The notes: generated by a model not told the origin, from the sequence alone. 64,000 bases of DNA from Bacillus zhangzhouensis (GCA_025809375.1 CP099514.1:1302001-1366000), one strand, 5' to 3'. Counted from the first letter of the stretch, positions 9,082 through 17,134 are shown. A program made the numbers and translations.

Positions 9082-9861
9082 GTGTCCAGAAATAAAGTGG
9101 AAATCTGCGGAGTCGACACCTCCAAACTGCCTGTTCTGAAAAATGAAGAGATGAGAAAATTGTTCAGACAGCTGCAAGATGAGGGTGACGATACAGCAAG
9201 AGAAAAGCTAGTCAATGGCAATTTGCGGTTGGTTTTAAGTGTGATTCAGCGTTTTAACAACAGAGGCGAGTATGTAGATGATCTCTTCCAAGTAGGCTGT
9301 ATCGGATTAATGAAATCAATTGATAATTTTGATTTAAGCCACAATGTCAGATTTTCAACTTATGCGGTCCCTATGATCATAGGAGAAATCCGTCGATACT
9401 TGCGTGATAACAACCCGATTCGGGTATCTCGTTCACTAAGAGATATTGCCTATAAAGCGCTTCAGGTCCGTGAGAGGCTGATTAGTGAGACAAGCAAGGA
9501 GCCAACGGCAGAAGACATTGCCAAAGTGCTGGAAGTGCCTCATGAGGAAATTGTCTTTGCCCTAGATGCGATTCAGGACCCTGTTTCTTTGTTTGAACCG
9601 ATCTATAATGATGGAGGAGATCCGATTTATGTGATGGATCAAATTAGTGATGATCGGAACAAAGACACACAATGGGTGGAGGAATTGGCCTTAAAAGAGG
9701 GAATGCGCCGATTGAATGATCGAGAAAAAATGATTCTCCGCAAACGCTTCTTCCAAGGCAAAACGCAAATGGAAGTCGCTGAAGAGATCGGGATTTCTCA
9801 AGCGCAAGTCTCAAGACTTGAAAAAGCAGCCATCAAACAAATGAATAAAAACATCTTTTAA
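9082..9861 (+). CDS. sigG: RNA polymerase sigma-G factor
   Basis: Sigma-G is the late forespore sigma factor. The 259-residue product is nearly identical to the remembered B. subtilis protein, including the N-terminus MSRNKVEICGVDTSKLP, region 2 (YVDDLFQVGCIGLMKSIDNF), region 3 and the region 4 helix-turn-helix (EVAEEIGISQAQVSRLEK). It lacks a pro-sequence, as expected. The start codon is GTG after a strong GGGAGGG site that may be masked by a hairpin. A terminator follows at once, so the gene ends the spoIIG-sigG block. Confidence 0.97.
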   Translation: MSRNKVEICGVDTSKLPVLKNEEMRKLFRQLQDEGDDTAREKLVNGNLRLVLSVIQRFNNRGEYVDDLFQVGCIGLMKSIDNFDLSHNVRFSTYAVPMIIGEIRRYLRDNNPIRVSRSLRDIAYKALQVRERLISETSKEPTAEDIAKVLEVPHEEIVFALDAIQDPVSLFEPIYNDGGDPIYVMDQISDDRNKDTQWVEELALKEGMRRLNDREKMILRKRFFQGKTQMEVAEEIGISQAQVSRLEKAAIKQMNKNIF

Positions 9862-9865
9862 AGCC

Positions 9866-9888
9866 GCCGCATCATGTGCGGCTTTTTT
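9866..9888 (+). terminator. sigG terminator
   Basis: GCCGCA and TGCGGC pair around the loop TCATG and are followed by six T residues, just past the sigG stop. Confidence 0.88.
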
Positions 9889-9917
9889 CATTCTCATGAA
9901 CGCGCGCGTCTCTAGTA

Positions 9918-9946
9918 TTGACTTGGTTATTTTTTTCATTTAATCT
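9918..9946 (+). promoter_or_regulatory. Sigma-A promoter of the SorC-family regulator
   Basis: TTGACT and TAATCT are separated by 17 bases. The predicted start would fall at about 9953, on the left arm of the operator-like repeat that follows, which suggests autoregulation. Confidence 0.65.
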
Positions 9947-9951
9947 ATTTT

Positions 9952-9982
9952 TAACAAATGTTATTTTAAATATCATTTGTTA
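9952..9982 (+). promoter_or_regulatory. Operator-like inverted repeat before the regulator gene
   Basis: TAACAAATG at 9952-9960 and its exact reverse complement CATTTGTTA at 9974-9982 lie 13 bases apart. The same words recur before the oxidoreductase gene, so they are probably binding sites of the regulator encoded just downstream. Confidence 0.65.
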
Positions 9983-10012
9983 GGGAACACATAAGGGGAA
10001 AGAAGGGTTATT

Positions 10013-10951
10013 ATGACATTCCATGATGAAAGAAGGCTGCTCATTAAGGTTGCGCATATGTATTATGAAGAAGGCGCCACTCAATCTAAAATAGCAGAAG
10101 CTGTTGGGGTTAGCCGTTCGCTCATATCGAAATATTTGGCAAAAGCACGTGAAGCAGGAATCGTGGAAATCATTATTCATGATGAAGTGAATCAACAATA
10201 TGGATCATTAGAAAGAAAAATAGAGCGCAAATATGGGCTGCGAGAAGTCGTCTGTGTGGAAACGCTCAGCCAAGAAACAACCAAAAGCCGAATCGGCGCT
10301 GCGGCGGCAGGCTTTTTATTAAAAGTAATGAAGGATGGACAAGTCATCGGTTTTTCCTCAGGAACCACTTTACATGAAATGGCAAAAGCGCTTACGTCAG
10401 TTCAGCACTATCCATCTGTGACATTTGTTCCGCTTGTCGGGGGTGTGGGTAACGAAGATGTTGATATCCACGCCAACTATATTATTGCGAGGTGCACAGA
10501 GGCACTCAAATCTAAATGTGAGTTTTTACATGTGCCTGTCATGCTTGACACGAAAGAAGCGAAAGATGTACTGATTCGGCAGCCGTCAATCAAAAAAGTG
10601 ATTGAACTAGGAGAATCATCAAATATTGCGGTTGTCGGAATTGGCGGGGTTCCGCAGCATTCAACGATGGTGAAATCTTATATGACAAGCGGTGAGGAGG
10701 ATATTCTTCAAGCGAAGGATGTAGCGGGTGACATTTGCTATAACTTTATTGATCACAAAGGGGAAGTGTATCCCCATCCATGGAACGACCGGGTAATGGG
10801 CATAAGCCCGAAAAAGCTGAAAGAAATCCCGCTTGTCATTGGTGTCGCTGGAGGAGAAGAAAAAATTGAAGCGATCCGGGCAGCATTAGAAGGTGGATTA
10901 ATTCATGTATTAATTACGGATGAGCGAACAGGAGATGCCTTATTAAAGTAA
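10013..10951 (+). CDS. SorC/DeoR-type sugar-binding transcriptional regulator
   Basis: This 312-residue protein belongs to the SorC family (relatives: DeoR and CggR of Bacillus, SorC of enterics). It has an N-terminal helix-turn-helix near residues 22-45 (ATQSKIAEAVGVSRSLISKY) and a long effector domain with GFSSGTTLHEMA at 113-124, the loop that contacts a phosphorylated sugar in relatives. Start ATG 10013 has GGGGAAAGAAGGG upstream. It probably controls itself and the polyol operon at 11196-14836 through shared TAACAAATG sites. The effector is unknown; a phosphorylated intermediate of the pathway is the natural guess. Confidence 0.9.
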   Translation: MTFHDERRLLIKVAHMYYEEGATQSKIAEAVGVSRSLISKYLAKAREAGIVEIIIHDEVNQQYGSLERKIERKYGLREVVCVETLSQETTKSRIGAAAAGFLLKVMKDGQVIGFSSGTTLHEMAKALTSVQHYPSVTFVPLVGGVGNEDVDIHANYIIARCTEALKSKCEFLHVPVMLDTKEAKDVLIRQPSIKKVIELGESSNIAVVGIGGVPQHSTMVKSYMTSGEEDILQAKDVAGDICYNFIDHKGEVYPHPWNDRVMGISPKKLKEIPLVIGVAGGEEKIEAIRAALEGGLIHVLITDERTGDALLK

Positions 10952-10979
10952 CTACCTAATCATATTAGGTAGTTTTTTT
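10951..10979 (+). terminator. Terminator after the SorC-family regulator
   Basis: ACTACCTAAT and ATTAGGTAGT form a perfect 10-bp stem with loop CAT, followed by seven T residues. The stem starts on the last base of the stop codon. Confidence 0.92.
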
Positions 10980-10998
10980 GAGTCTAAAGACTCAAAAA
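10975..10998 (+). repeat. 11-bp palindrome next to the terminator
   Basis: TTTTTGAGTCT and AGACTCAAAAA are exact reverse complements separated by two bases. The element overlaps the T-tract of the preceding terminator and ends 26 bases before the operon promoter. It could be a terminator for minus-strand transcripts, an upstream operator or a chance extension. Its role is unknown. Confidence 0.6.
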
Positions 10999-11023
10999 GA
11001 TTGAAAATTTTATCGATTTTAGC

Positions 11024-11051
11024 TTGACACAAAGTTGACACATCATATAAA
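11024..11051 (+). promoter_or_regulatory. Promoter of the Gut-PTS operon
   Basis: TTGACA and TATAAA are separated by 16 bases. A second TTGACA at 11035 has no -10 partner at good distance. The predicted start is near 11058, just before the operator repeats. I see no convincing CcpA (cre) site nearby. Confidence 0.6.
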
Positions 11052-11060
11052 CTAAGGTCA

Positions 11061-11130
11061 TAACAAATGATAAATAAAATAACAAATGTTACAATAAATG
11101 ATTTTTTGTTAATTTTTATAACATTTGTTA
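11061..11130 (+). promoter_or_regulatory. Operator cluster of the Gut-PTS operon
   Basis: A half-site TAACAAATG (11061-11069) is followed by TAACAAATGTTA (11080-11091) and by its exact inverse TAACATTTGTTA (11119-11130), with a partial TTTTGTTA between them. These match the repeat before the regulator gene. They lie in the predicted 5' untranslated region, so bound regulator would block transcript initiation or elongation. Confidence 0.7.
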
Positions 11131-11195
11131 AAAGTTTCAGATTATTTTTCTGGCAATCTACCCGAGAAGCAAGAAAACCTGAAAGGATGATTTAG

Positions 11196-12440
11196 ATGTC
11201 AATCTATCAACAGTTGTTAGCTCGAGAACGTAGTGGAGATCCAATCAAAGTGGGAATTATTGGGGCAGGCCAAATGGGATTTGGACTTATTTCACAAATT
11301 TCTAAAATTCCAGGCATGATTGTAGCAGGTGTTTGTGATATTCACCTTAGTGCAGCAGAGAAGGCAGCGAATGTTTACAAACAGCATGCGAAGCCGCATC
11401 AAATGGTTGTCACAAATGATTATAGAGAAGTGATTCAATCAGATTTTGTGGAAGTTGTCGTAGATGCAACAGGAGTTCCAGAGGTTGGAGCAAACATTTC
11501 TTTGGAAGCGCTTAATTCAAAGAAACATCTCGTTCTTTTAAATGTAGAAGTTGATATTACTATCGGTTTGGTGATGCATAAATTATTCACAAATGCAGGA
11601 CTTGTTTACTCTGGATCAGCTGGAGACGAACCGGCAGCAACCCTAGAATTATATGAATTTGCGAAAACAATGGGACTTGAGGTGCTCGTTGCTGGGAAAG
11701 GCAAGAACAACCCATTCTTCCCAGAAGCAAATCCAGATACGTGTAAAGCAGAAGCAGATAGTAAACATATGAGTGCACATATGCTCGCTGCCTTCCAAGA
11801 CGGAACAAAAACAATGGCCGAAATGAACTTACTAAGTAACGCGACAGGGCTTTTGCCAGATAAGGTCGGTATGCATGGAGTCGAAGCAAATTTAGAGAAT
11901 GTAGCAGATAAATTGAATCAAAAACAACAAGGCGGTGTGCTCGATAACTTCGGAATCGTTGAATATGTCAATGGGCTTGCTCCAGGCGTATTCGTTATCG
12001 TCAAGAGTGATCTAGAGCCAGTAGATGAAGAGCTTCGTTACTTAAAAGTTGGAAAAGGTCCTCACTACACGCTTTACCGTCCTTTCCACTTAGCGAGTCT
12101 TGAAACCCCTATTACGATCGCAAAAGCGGTCTTACAGCATGATGCATCGATCCACCCGATTGGTGTACCAGTGTCAGAAACAGTCGCTGTTGCGAAAAGA
12201 GATATAAAAGCAGGGGAATCACTTGACGGAATTGGCGGTTACTCCGTAAGAGGTGTACTTGAAACGCATCAAAACATGAAAACGAACGGTCACATTCCAA
12301 TTGGCTTAATCAGCGGAAAAGTCGTAGCGAAAAAAGACATCAAATTAGGACAGTTCCTCACTCATGATGATGTAGAACTTGATTCAAACACAACCGTCTG
12401 GAAACTGCGTTCATTACAAGATCACTTATTTCAATCATAA
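11196..12440 (+). CDS. NAD(P)-dependent oxidoreductase, homoserine-dehydrogenase-like with C-terminal SAF domain
   Basis: The 414-residue product has an N-terminal Rossmann fold with GAGQMG at residues 23-28 and a middle catalytic region resembling homoserine dehydrogenase (GSAGDEPAATLELYEF, GKGKNNPFFPEA). A C-terminal SAF domain runs from about residue 325 to 405, with the paired phrases AVAKRDIKAGESL and VAKKDIKLGQFL. This matches the family usually labelled predicted homoserine dehydrogenase with SAF domain. It is the only enzyme in a PTS operon, where a sorbitol-6-phosphate dehydrogenase would normally sit. I infer that it oxidises or rearranges the phosphorylated substrate imported by the PTS; it is unlikely to make homoserine. 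ATG 11196 follows GAAAGGATG. Confidence 0.85.
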   Translation: MSIYQQLLARERSGDPIKVGIIGAGQMGFGLISQISKIPGMIVAGVCDIHLSAAEKAANVYKQHAKPHQMVVTNDYREVIQSDFVEVVVDATGVPEVGANISLEALNSKKHLVLLNVEVDITIGLVMHKLFTNAGLVYSGSAGDEPAATLELYEFAKTMGLEVLVAGKGKNNPFFPEANPDTCKAEADSKHMSAHMLAAFQDGTKTMAEMNLLSNATGLLPDKVGMHGVEANLENVADKLNQKQQGGVLDNFGIVEYVNGLAPGVFVIVKSDLEPVDEELRYLKVGKGPHYTLYRPFHLASLETPITIAKAVLQHDASIHPIGVPVSETVAVAKRDIKAGESLDGIGGYSVRGVLETHQNMKTNGHIPIGLISGKVVAKKDIKLGQFLTHDDVELDSNTTVWKLRSLQDHLFQS

Positions 12441-12452
12441 GGACGTGAAGAT

Positions 12453-12884
12453 ATGGAAAAATTAGCAATCGTCCTTTGTATCATTCTCATTGTGCAGTAT
12501 GGGTTATCTTTTATTCAAATCAAGTATTACCGCAAAAGCATGGACTCGCTGATTGATGACTACAGAGGGAAACAGGGCTATCACTTATTTTCAGGAATGG
12601 AACGGCGCAAAGTTGGCCCTGGGGCCATTGCACTGATCATTGTGGATGAATCGTATATCATTCAAAAATGCCAAGTGCTTGGCGGCGTGTCGATTTTATC
12701 TAAATTTAAAGAAGTCCCTTCATATGAAGGCAAGCATGTAGGGGCTGTGCTGGACGAGCATTATATGATGAAGAAAACGTTGAAAAAGCGTAAAAAGGCC
12801 CCAGCTGTCATGCAAGCACTTTCCATGGCGGCTGAGCAGGCACTTGTCTCGATTTCGAAAAAAAATATAACAAGTGTGAACTAA
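12453..12884 (+). CDS. gutM: GutM-family glucitol operon protein
   Basis: This 143-residue protein has one N-terminal membrane helix (about residues 4-20, LAIVLCIILIVQYGLSF) and a small basic cytoplasmic part. It resembles the GutM/SrlM proteins that accompany glucitol PTS genes and were called activators. Within the same operon it sits 12 bases after the oxidoreductase stop, with AAGGACGTGAAG as ribosome site. The exact role of GutM is poorly defined. Here regulation is more likely done by the SorC-family protein, so GutM may assist the transporter; that is inference. Confidence 0.82.
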   Translation: MEKLAIVLCIILIVQYGLSFIQIKYYRKSMDSLIDDYRGKQGYHLFSGMERRKVGPGAIALIIVDESYIIQKCQVLGGVSILSKFKEVPSYEGKHVGAVLDEHYMMKKTLKKRKKAPAVMQALSMAAEQALVSISKKNITSVN

Positions 12885-12902
12885 AGAAAGGGGAGATGAA
12901 AC

Positions 12903-13433
12903 ATGGAATGGATTCAATGGTTTGGAGAGCACTTTATCGGAATGTTTGAAGCCGGCGGAAAGCAATTCATGGGTCTTGTTACAGGTATCGTTCCAACGCT
13001 TGTTGTATTGCTTACTTTCACTTATGCTGTCATGAAATTTATTGGAGAAGAACGGGTGAATAGAGCCATTCAGTTTGCAGCGAAATATACCATTTTGCGC
13101 TACACGTTAATGCCGATCTTGTCCATTCTTATTTTGACAAACCCAATGGCTTATACGTTTGGCCGCTTCTTACCTGAAAAACAAAAACCAGCATTCTATG
13201 ATTCAGCTGTTTCATTTGTTCATCCGGTGACATCACTGTTCCCGTATGCCAACGCAGGAGAACTATTTGTCTATTTAGGAATTGCGAACGGAATGAAAGA
13301 AGCTGGATATTCAATGTCAGAGCTTGCTGTTCGTTACTTCTTAGTTGGGATCGTCGTCATTTTACTACGAGGAATCATTACTGAATGGATTACAAAATAT
13401 TTAGCAGGAAAAATGAAAGCGAATTCACAATAG
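12903..13433 (+). CDS. srlA: PTS glucitol/sorbitol-type IIC component
   Basis: This 176-residue integral membrane protein has four to five hydrophobic segments (about residues 24-44, 60-80, 115-130 and 145-165). It fits the glucitol-type IIC subunit, which with the IIBC subunit forms the sugar channel. AAAGGGGAG precedes ATG 12903. The next gene starts 13 bases after the stop. Family assignment is firm from sequence and context; substrate is not, because the accompanying enzyme is not a sorbitol-6-phosphate dehydrogenase. Confidence 0.88.
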   Translation: MEWIQWFGEHFIGMFEAGGKQFMGLVTGIVPTLVVLLTFTYAVMKFIGEERVNRAIQFAAKYTILRYTLMPILSILILTNPMAYTFGRFLPEKQKPAFYDSAVSFVHPVTSLFPYANAGELFVYLGIANGMKEAGYSMSELAVRYFLVGIVVILLRGIITEWITKYLAGKMKANSQ

Positions 13434-13446
13434 GGGAGGGTTAGAC

Positions 13447-14457
13447 ATGACAAACCACAAAGTATTTGTTGCAAAAGGTGCTGGCGGATGGGGAGAAGGC
13501 TTAGAGCTTGAACCAACTGGTAAACGAAGAAAAGTTGTTTCCATTACAGGGGGAGGTATTCACCCGGTTGCACGTAAAATTGCAGAAATGACAGGGACAG
13601 AAGCATGTGACGGCTTTAAAAACTCGATACCAGAAGATGAAATGATGTGTGTTGTCATTGACTGCGGGGGAACAGCGCGAATTGGACTTTATCCAATGAA
13701 ACGTATTCCTACTGTAGACGTTTTGGCATCCTCTCCTTCTGGACCGCTTGCTAAACATATTACAGAAGATATCTTTGTATCAGGCGTAACCGAAAAAGAT
13801 ATTTTCTATGCAGAAGCATCTGATGGTGAGGCGAAAGCAGAAGGTCAGGAAAACAGTGAGTCGATTGACAAAGAGAATTTCAAAGAAACGTATGCAAAGC
13901 TGAAAGAGGAAAATATCGAGCGACAGGAAAAAGGCAATTTTCTTATGAGATTCTCACGAGGAATCGGGAAAGTCACCGGTACGTTCTACCAGGCCGGCCG
14001 TGATTCTGTTGATATGCTTTTGAAAAACATTATTCCATTCATGGCATTTGTCAGTATGTTAATTGGAATAATCAATTATACAAAAATCGGTGATTTGATT
14101 GCTCATTTTCTATCACCTTTGGCAGGATCTATTTGGGGCCTTTTACTGCTCGTTGTGATCTGTACACTGCCGTTCTTATCACCTGTCTTAGGACCTGGAG
14201 CAGTCATTGCCCAAGTCATCGGTGTTCTCATTGGTAGTCAAATTGCACTGGGAAATATTCCGCCTCAATTTGCACTTCCTGCACTATTTGCCATCAACGG
14301 TCAAGTAGGGTGTGATTTTATTCCAGTGGGGCTGTCACTTGGTGAAGCGAAACCGGAAACGGTACAATACGGGGTGCCAGCTGTTTTGTATAGCCGTCTC
14401 ATTACAGGGGTTCTATCTGTTCTGATCGCTTACGTTGCCAGCTTCGGTATGTATTAA
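13447..14457 (+). CDS. srlE: PTS glucitol/sorbitol-type IIBC component
   Basis: This 336-residue fusion has an N-terminal IIB domain (about residues 1-130) and a membrane IIC2 domain (about 185-335). Cys73 in [12 protein letters not shown] is the expected phosphocysteine, equivalent to that of enteric SrlE. A charged linker rich in Glu and Lys (about 115-165) joins the halves. GGGGAGGG precedes ATG 13447. The protein takes phosphate from the IIA subunit and transfers it to the incoming polyol during transport. Confidence 0.9.
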   Translation: MTNHKVFVAKGAGGWGEGLELEPTGKRRKVVSITGGGIHPVARKIAEMTGTEACDGFKNSIPEDEMMCVVIDCGGTARIGLYPMKRIPTVDVLASSPSGPLAKHITEDIFVSGVTEKDIFYAEASDGEAKAEGQENSESIDKENFKETYAKLKEENIERQEKGNFLMRFSRGIGKVTGTFYQAGRDSVDMLLKNIIPFMAFVSMLIGIINYTKIGDLIAHFLSPLAGSIWGLLLLVVICTLPFLSPVLGPGAVIAQVIGVLIGSQIALGNIPPQFALPALFAINGQVGCDFIPVGLSLGEAKPETVQYGVPAVLYSRLITGVLSVLIAYVASFGMY

Positions 14458-14479
14458 ACGTGATAAAGGAGGAATCGAG

Positions 14480-14836
14480 ATGGTCACACAATCTGTTGTA
14501 AAAGAAATTGGGATCTTAGTCCCGCAATTTAAAGAAGATAAGCTGATTGTTTTATTTGGACCCGCAGCGCCGCAGGAATTAAGAGATATGTCTGTCATTC
14601 ATGAGTTCGAACATCTAGAAGAAGAGCCGCTGAAGCTAGGCGGAACCATTCAAGTGGGCGATCAAACGTACACGATCACAGCTCTCGGCAATAAAGCAAA
14701 TGACAACTTTAAAGAGCTCGGCCATATTTCGATCTACTTTCAAGAGCCGCTTGATGATGTATTACCAGGAGCTGTTTTTGCATCCCCGCACACGTTTCCT
14801 GATATAAAAGAAGGCGTACGAATTGAAATTTCTTAA
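14480..14836 (+). CDS. srlB: PTS glucitol/sorbitol-type IIA component
   Basis: The 118-residue cytoplasmic IIA subunit accepts phosphate from HPr. His41 in SVIHEFEHLEE lies where the phosphohistidine of enteric SrlB is found; His45 is the other candidate. The segments LKLGGTIQVGDQTYTITALG and FKELGHISIYF fit the family. ATG 14480 follows AAAGGAGG at good spacing. An in-frame extension back to 14435 would overlap srlE and lacks a ribosome site. The operon ends here at a terminator. Confidence 0.9.
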   Translation: MVTQSVVKEIGILVPQFKEDKLIVLFGPAAPQELRDMSVIHEFEHLEEEPLKLGGTIQVGDQTYTITALGNKANDNFKELGHISIYFQEPLDDVLPGAVFASPHTFPDIKEGVRIEIS

Positions 14837-14848
14837 CCATGTAAAAAG

Positions 14849-14876
14849 CTGTTCCTAAAAAAGGAGCAGTTTTTTT
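14849..14876 (+). terminator. Terminator of the Gut-PTS operon
   Basis: CTGTTCC and GGAGCAG pair (one G-U) around a 7-base A-rich loop and are followed by seven T residues. It closes the accessory block. Confidence 0.85.
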
Positions 14877-14962
14877 ATATGAGGTTTACCAGAACGAGCA
14901 TTTACGATATGCTGGAAACATTCATTGTTTGTATATTCAGAATTTTTATTCAGGGGGAAGTT

Positions 14963-15742
14963 ATGGTGTCACTCGAATTGAAGAATGTTTCATTAAAACG
15001 AAATGGGAAATGGCTGCTGCAGTCTATTGACTGGCAGGTGAACAAGCAGGAACACTGGGTGCTTTATGGTTTAAATGGTGCGGGGAAAACCGCTTTATTA
15101 AATATGCTCTGTTCCTATTATTTCCCCACGTCAGGCGAGATGACAGTGCTGGGACATGTCTTTGGCAAGGAGGCTCTTGGTGAAAAGCTCAGGAGGAAAA
15201 TTGGTCTCATCTCAGCGGGACTTGAAAAAAAATTGCACAGAGATGACAATGCATTTGAAATTGTGCTGAGTGGCGCATTTGCTTCTATCGGGCTTTATGA
15301 AACCCCGACAGATGAAATGAGAGAGAAAGCCATTGATCTATTAAAAGCATTTGGTTCATTCAAATATGCCAACAGAACATATGAAACACTTTCACAGGGA
15401 GAAAAGCAAAAAGTCCTGATTGCGAGAGCTTTAATGAATGATCCGCAGCTCTTGATTTTAGATGAACCTGTGACGGGGCTTGATTTTTTAGCAAGAGAGC
15501 AAGTACTCGAGACCATTTCATTTATTGCATCAAAGCCTGATGCGCCCACTTTGCTCTATACGACCCATCATGCAGAGGAGATTCTGCCTGTTTTTCAGCA
15601 TATCTTATTATTAAAAGATGGATTGGTTTTTGATTTAGGAGAAACAAAAGAAATGATGACAAGTGGCTTGCTTTCTTCTTTTTTTGAATGTCCAGTAGAT
15701 GTCATGTGGAGAAATGGCCGTCCGCATTTAAGCAAATTGTAG
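14963..15742 (+). CDS. ylmA: ABC transporter ATP-binding protein YlmA
   Basis: The 259-residue protein is one ABC ATPase domain: Walker A GLNGAGKTALL, signature TLSQGEKQKVLIARAL, Walker B LLILDEPVTGLDF and H-loop YTTHHAEE. No permease gene is adjacent, as in B. subtilis, so its partner is unknown and it may not be a transporter. GGGGGAAG lies 5 bases before ATG 14963; the in-frame extension back to 14879 starts inside the preceding terminator and was rejected. Confidence 0.88.
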   Translation: MVSLELKNVSLKRNGKWLLQSIDWQVNKQEHWVLYGLNGAGKTALLNMLCSYYFPTSGEMTVLGHVFGKEALGEKLRRKIGLISAGLEKKLHRDDNAFEIVLSGAFASIGLYETPTDEMREKAIDLLKAFGSFKYANRTYETLSQGEKQKVLIARALMNDPQLLILDEPVTGLDFLAREQVLETISFIASKPDAPTLLYTTHHAEEILPVFQHILLLKDGLVFDLGETKEMMTSGLLSSFFECPVDVMWRNGRPHLSKL

Positions 15743-15821
15743 ATAAAAGAAACTATTGGTCTGCATCCCTGCTTTTCCATCATACATATTATAGTAGAAA
15801 ACGAAAGGCGGGGAAGGACAG

Positions 15822-16058
15822 ATGATCAGTATTTCTGAATTCCAAATCAAGGATGTCGTCGATGTATCCAGCGGGAAAAAACTAGGCACCATTGGGGACA
15901 TTGATATTAATGTTACAAGCGGCAAAATACAAGCGATTATGATTGGCGGCACAGGTAAAATGATGGGATTTTTCGGAAAAGAAGAGGAAATGATCGTCCC
16001 TTGGCGAAATATAGTAAAAATTGGCGAAGATGTGATACTTGTCCGATTGTCTTCTTAA
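15822..16058 (+). CDS. ylmC: YlmC/YmxH-family PRC-barrel protein
   Basis: This 78-residue protein is a single PRC-barrel domain (EFQIKDVVDVSSGKKLGTIGD, then IVPWRNIVKIGEDVILV). Such small proteins are common in sporulating Firmicutes and often linked to sporulation regulons, but their role is not settled. GGCGGGGAAGG precedes ATG 15822. It is followed by a 236-base gap to ylmD that contains a probable promoter. Confidence 0.85.
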   Translation: MISISEFQIKDVVDVSSGKKLGTIGDIDINVTSGKIQAIMIGGTGKMMGFFGKEEEMIVPWRNIVKIGEDVILVRLSS

Positions 16059-16242
16059 TTCGTATAACTCCTCAATGAATCATTCAATTTTTTCCTTAAA
16101 ACAAGCCCTCCATTCTCAGCAAACAATGTTTTTTTCGGGTGAAAAGATTACGTTTTCATATCAATTTGTAAAAAAACCTGTAGAAAGGGCACATTTGAGT
16201 GTAATATTTAATGAATCTCACTAACTGTCTATGCATGTCTTG

Positions 16243-16251
16243 TGGTAAAAT
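16243..16251 (+). promoter_or_regulatory. Extended -10 promoter for the ylmD operon
   Basis: TGGTAAAAT matches the TGnTATAAT extended -10 element. No good -35 is seen 16-18 bases upstream. It lies 44 bases before the ylmD start. Confidence 0.45.
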
Positions 16252-16294
16252 AGGAGCGATATAAAGAGAGATGAATGAAAGGTGGGAGACAGCT

Positions 16295-17134
16295 TTGACA
16301 CACAAATATGACCCCTTTCAGCAGAAATCACCATATGCAATGACCATTCATGATTGGACGAACATGACATGTTCTGGTAAAGAGGTATTGGCAGGGTTTA
16401 CCACAAAAAATGGCGGCTTCAGCCTACCTCCATATCAATCATTGAACACTGGACTCCACGTAGGAGATGATGCTTCTAGTGTTCAAATGAATCGTCAAGT
16501 CATAGCAGATGCTGCTGCTGTGCCGCTCTCTGATTGGGTGTTTGCAGACCAAACACACGAGGATCGCATTCTGAAAGTCACCAAGGAGCAAAGAGGAAGA
16601 GGAAGTCTTCATTATCATGAGGCACTGCCTGGTACAGACGGTTTATATACGTCTGAGACGAACATGATGCTCGCTCTTTGTTTCGCTGATTGTGTTCCGC
16701 TTTATTTTCTAGCTCCGCAAAACGGATTCATTGGAACGGCTCATGCCGGCTGGAAAGGAACCGTCAAGCAAATTGGTGCAAAGATGGTTGATGTATGGGT
16801 CACCCAAGAAGGTGCCAAGGCCGATCATATTCAAGTCGTCATTGGACCATCCATTGGCAGCTGCTGCTACATAGTCGATGACGCAGTCATGGATCAAGTA
16901 AAACAGCTTCCTTTTTCAACAGAGGATGTGTATTCCGAGATTTCACCAGGACAATATAAAATTGATTTGAAAACATTAAACAAAAACGTATTGCTTCATG
17001 CAGGAATAAAAGAAGAAAACATACATGTCAGTTCGATGTGCACAAGCTGCAATGATCAGCTTTTCTTCTCACACCGGCGTGATCAAGGGAAAACAGGACG
17101 TATGATGTCTTTTGTCGGGTTTAAGGAGGCATAA
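16295..17134 (+). CDS. ylmD: YlmD/YfiH (laccase-like, PgeF) domain protein
   Basis: Members of this polyphenol-oxidase-like family include purine nucleoside phosphorylase-like LACC1 and PgeF, which edits wrongly incorporated L-Ser in peptidoglycan precursors. The 280-residue product shows the family metal-site phrases FADQTHEDR, FADCVPLYF, GTAHAGWKGTVKQ and the C-terminal SMCTSCNDQLFFSHRRD. TTG 16295 is chosen because GGTGGGAG stands 6 bases upstream and the resulting start, THKYDPFQQKSPY, matches B. subtilis; ATG 16271 has only a weak site. The ylmE start adjoins the stop. Confidence 0.9.
   Translation: MTHKYDPFQQKSPYAMTIHDWTNMTCSGKEVLAGFTTKNGGFSLPPYQSLNTGLHVGDDASSVQMNRQVIADAAAVPLSDWVFADQTHEDRILKVTKEQRGRGSLHYHEALPGTDGLYTSETNMMLALCFADCVPLYFLAPQNGFIGTAHAGWKGTVKQIGAKMVDVWVTQEGAKADHIQVVIGPSIGSCCYIVDDAVMDQVKQLPFSTEDVYSEISPGQYKIDLKTLNKNVLLHAGIKEENIHVSSMCTSCNDQLFFSHRRDQGKTGRMMSFVGFKEA

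Noticed and set aside
8935-9177. Minus-strand frames across the sigE-sigG gap
   Set aside because: They run into the conserved sigG coding start and have no ribosome site; the gap is explained by the sigG promoter and leader.
11035-11040. Second TTGACA before the Gut-PTS operon as the real -35
   Set aside because: No -10-like hexamer lies 16-18 bases downstream; the copy at 11024 pairs with TATAAA.
16039-16224. 61-codon frame between ylmC and ylmD
   Set aside because: It overlaps the end of ylmC, has no good ribosome site, and its composition is not protein-like.
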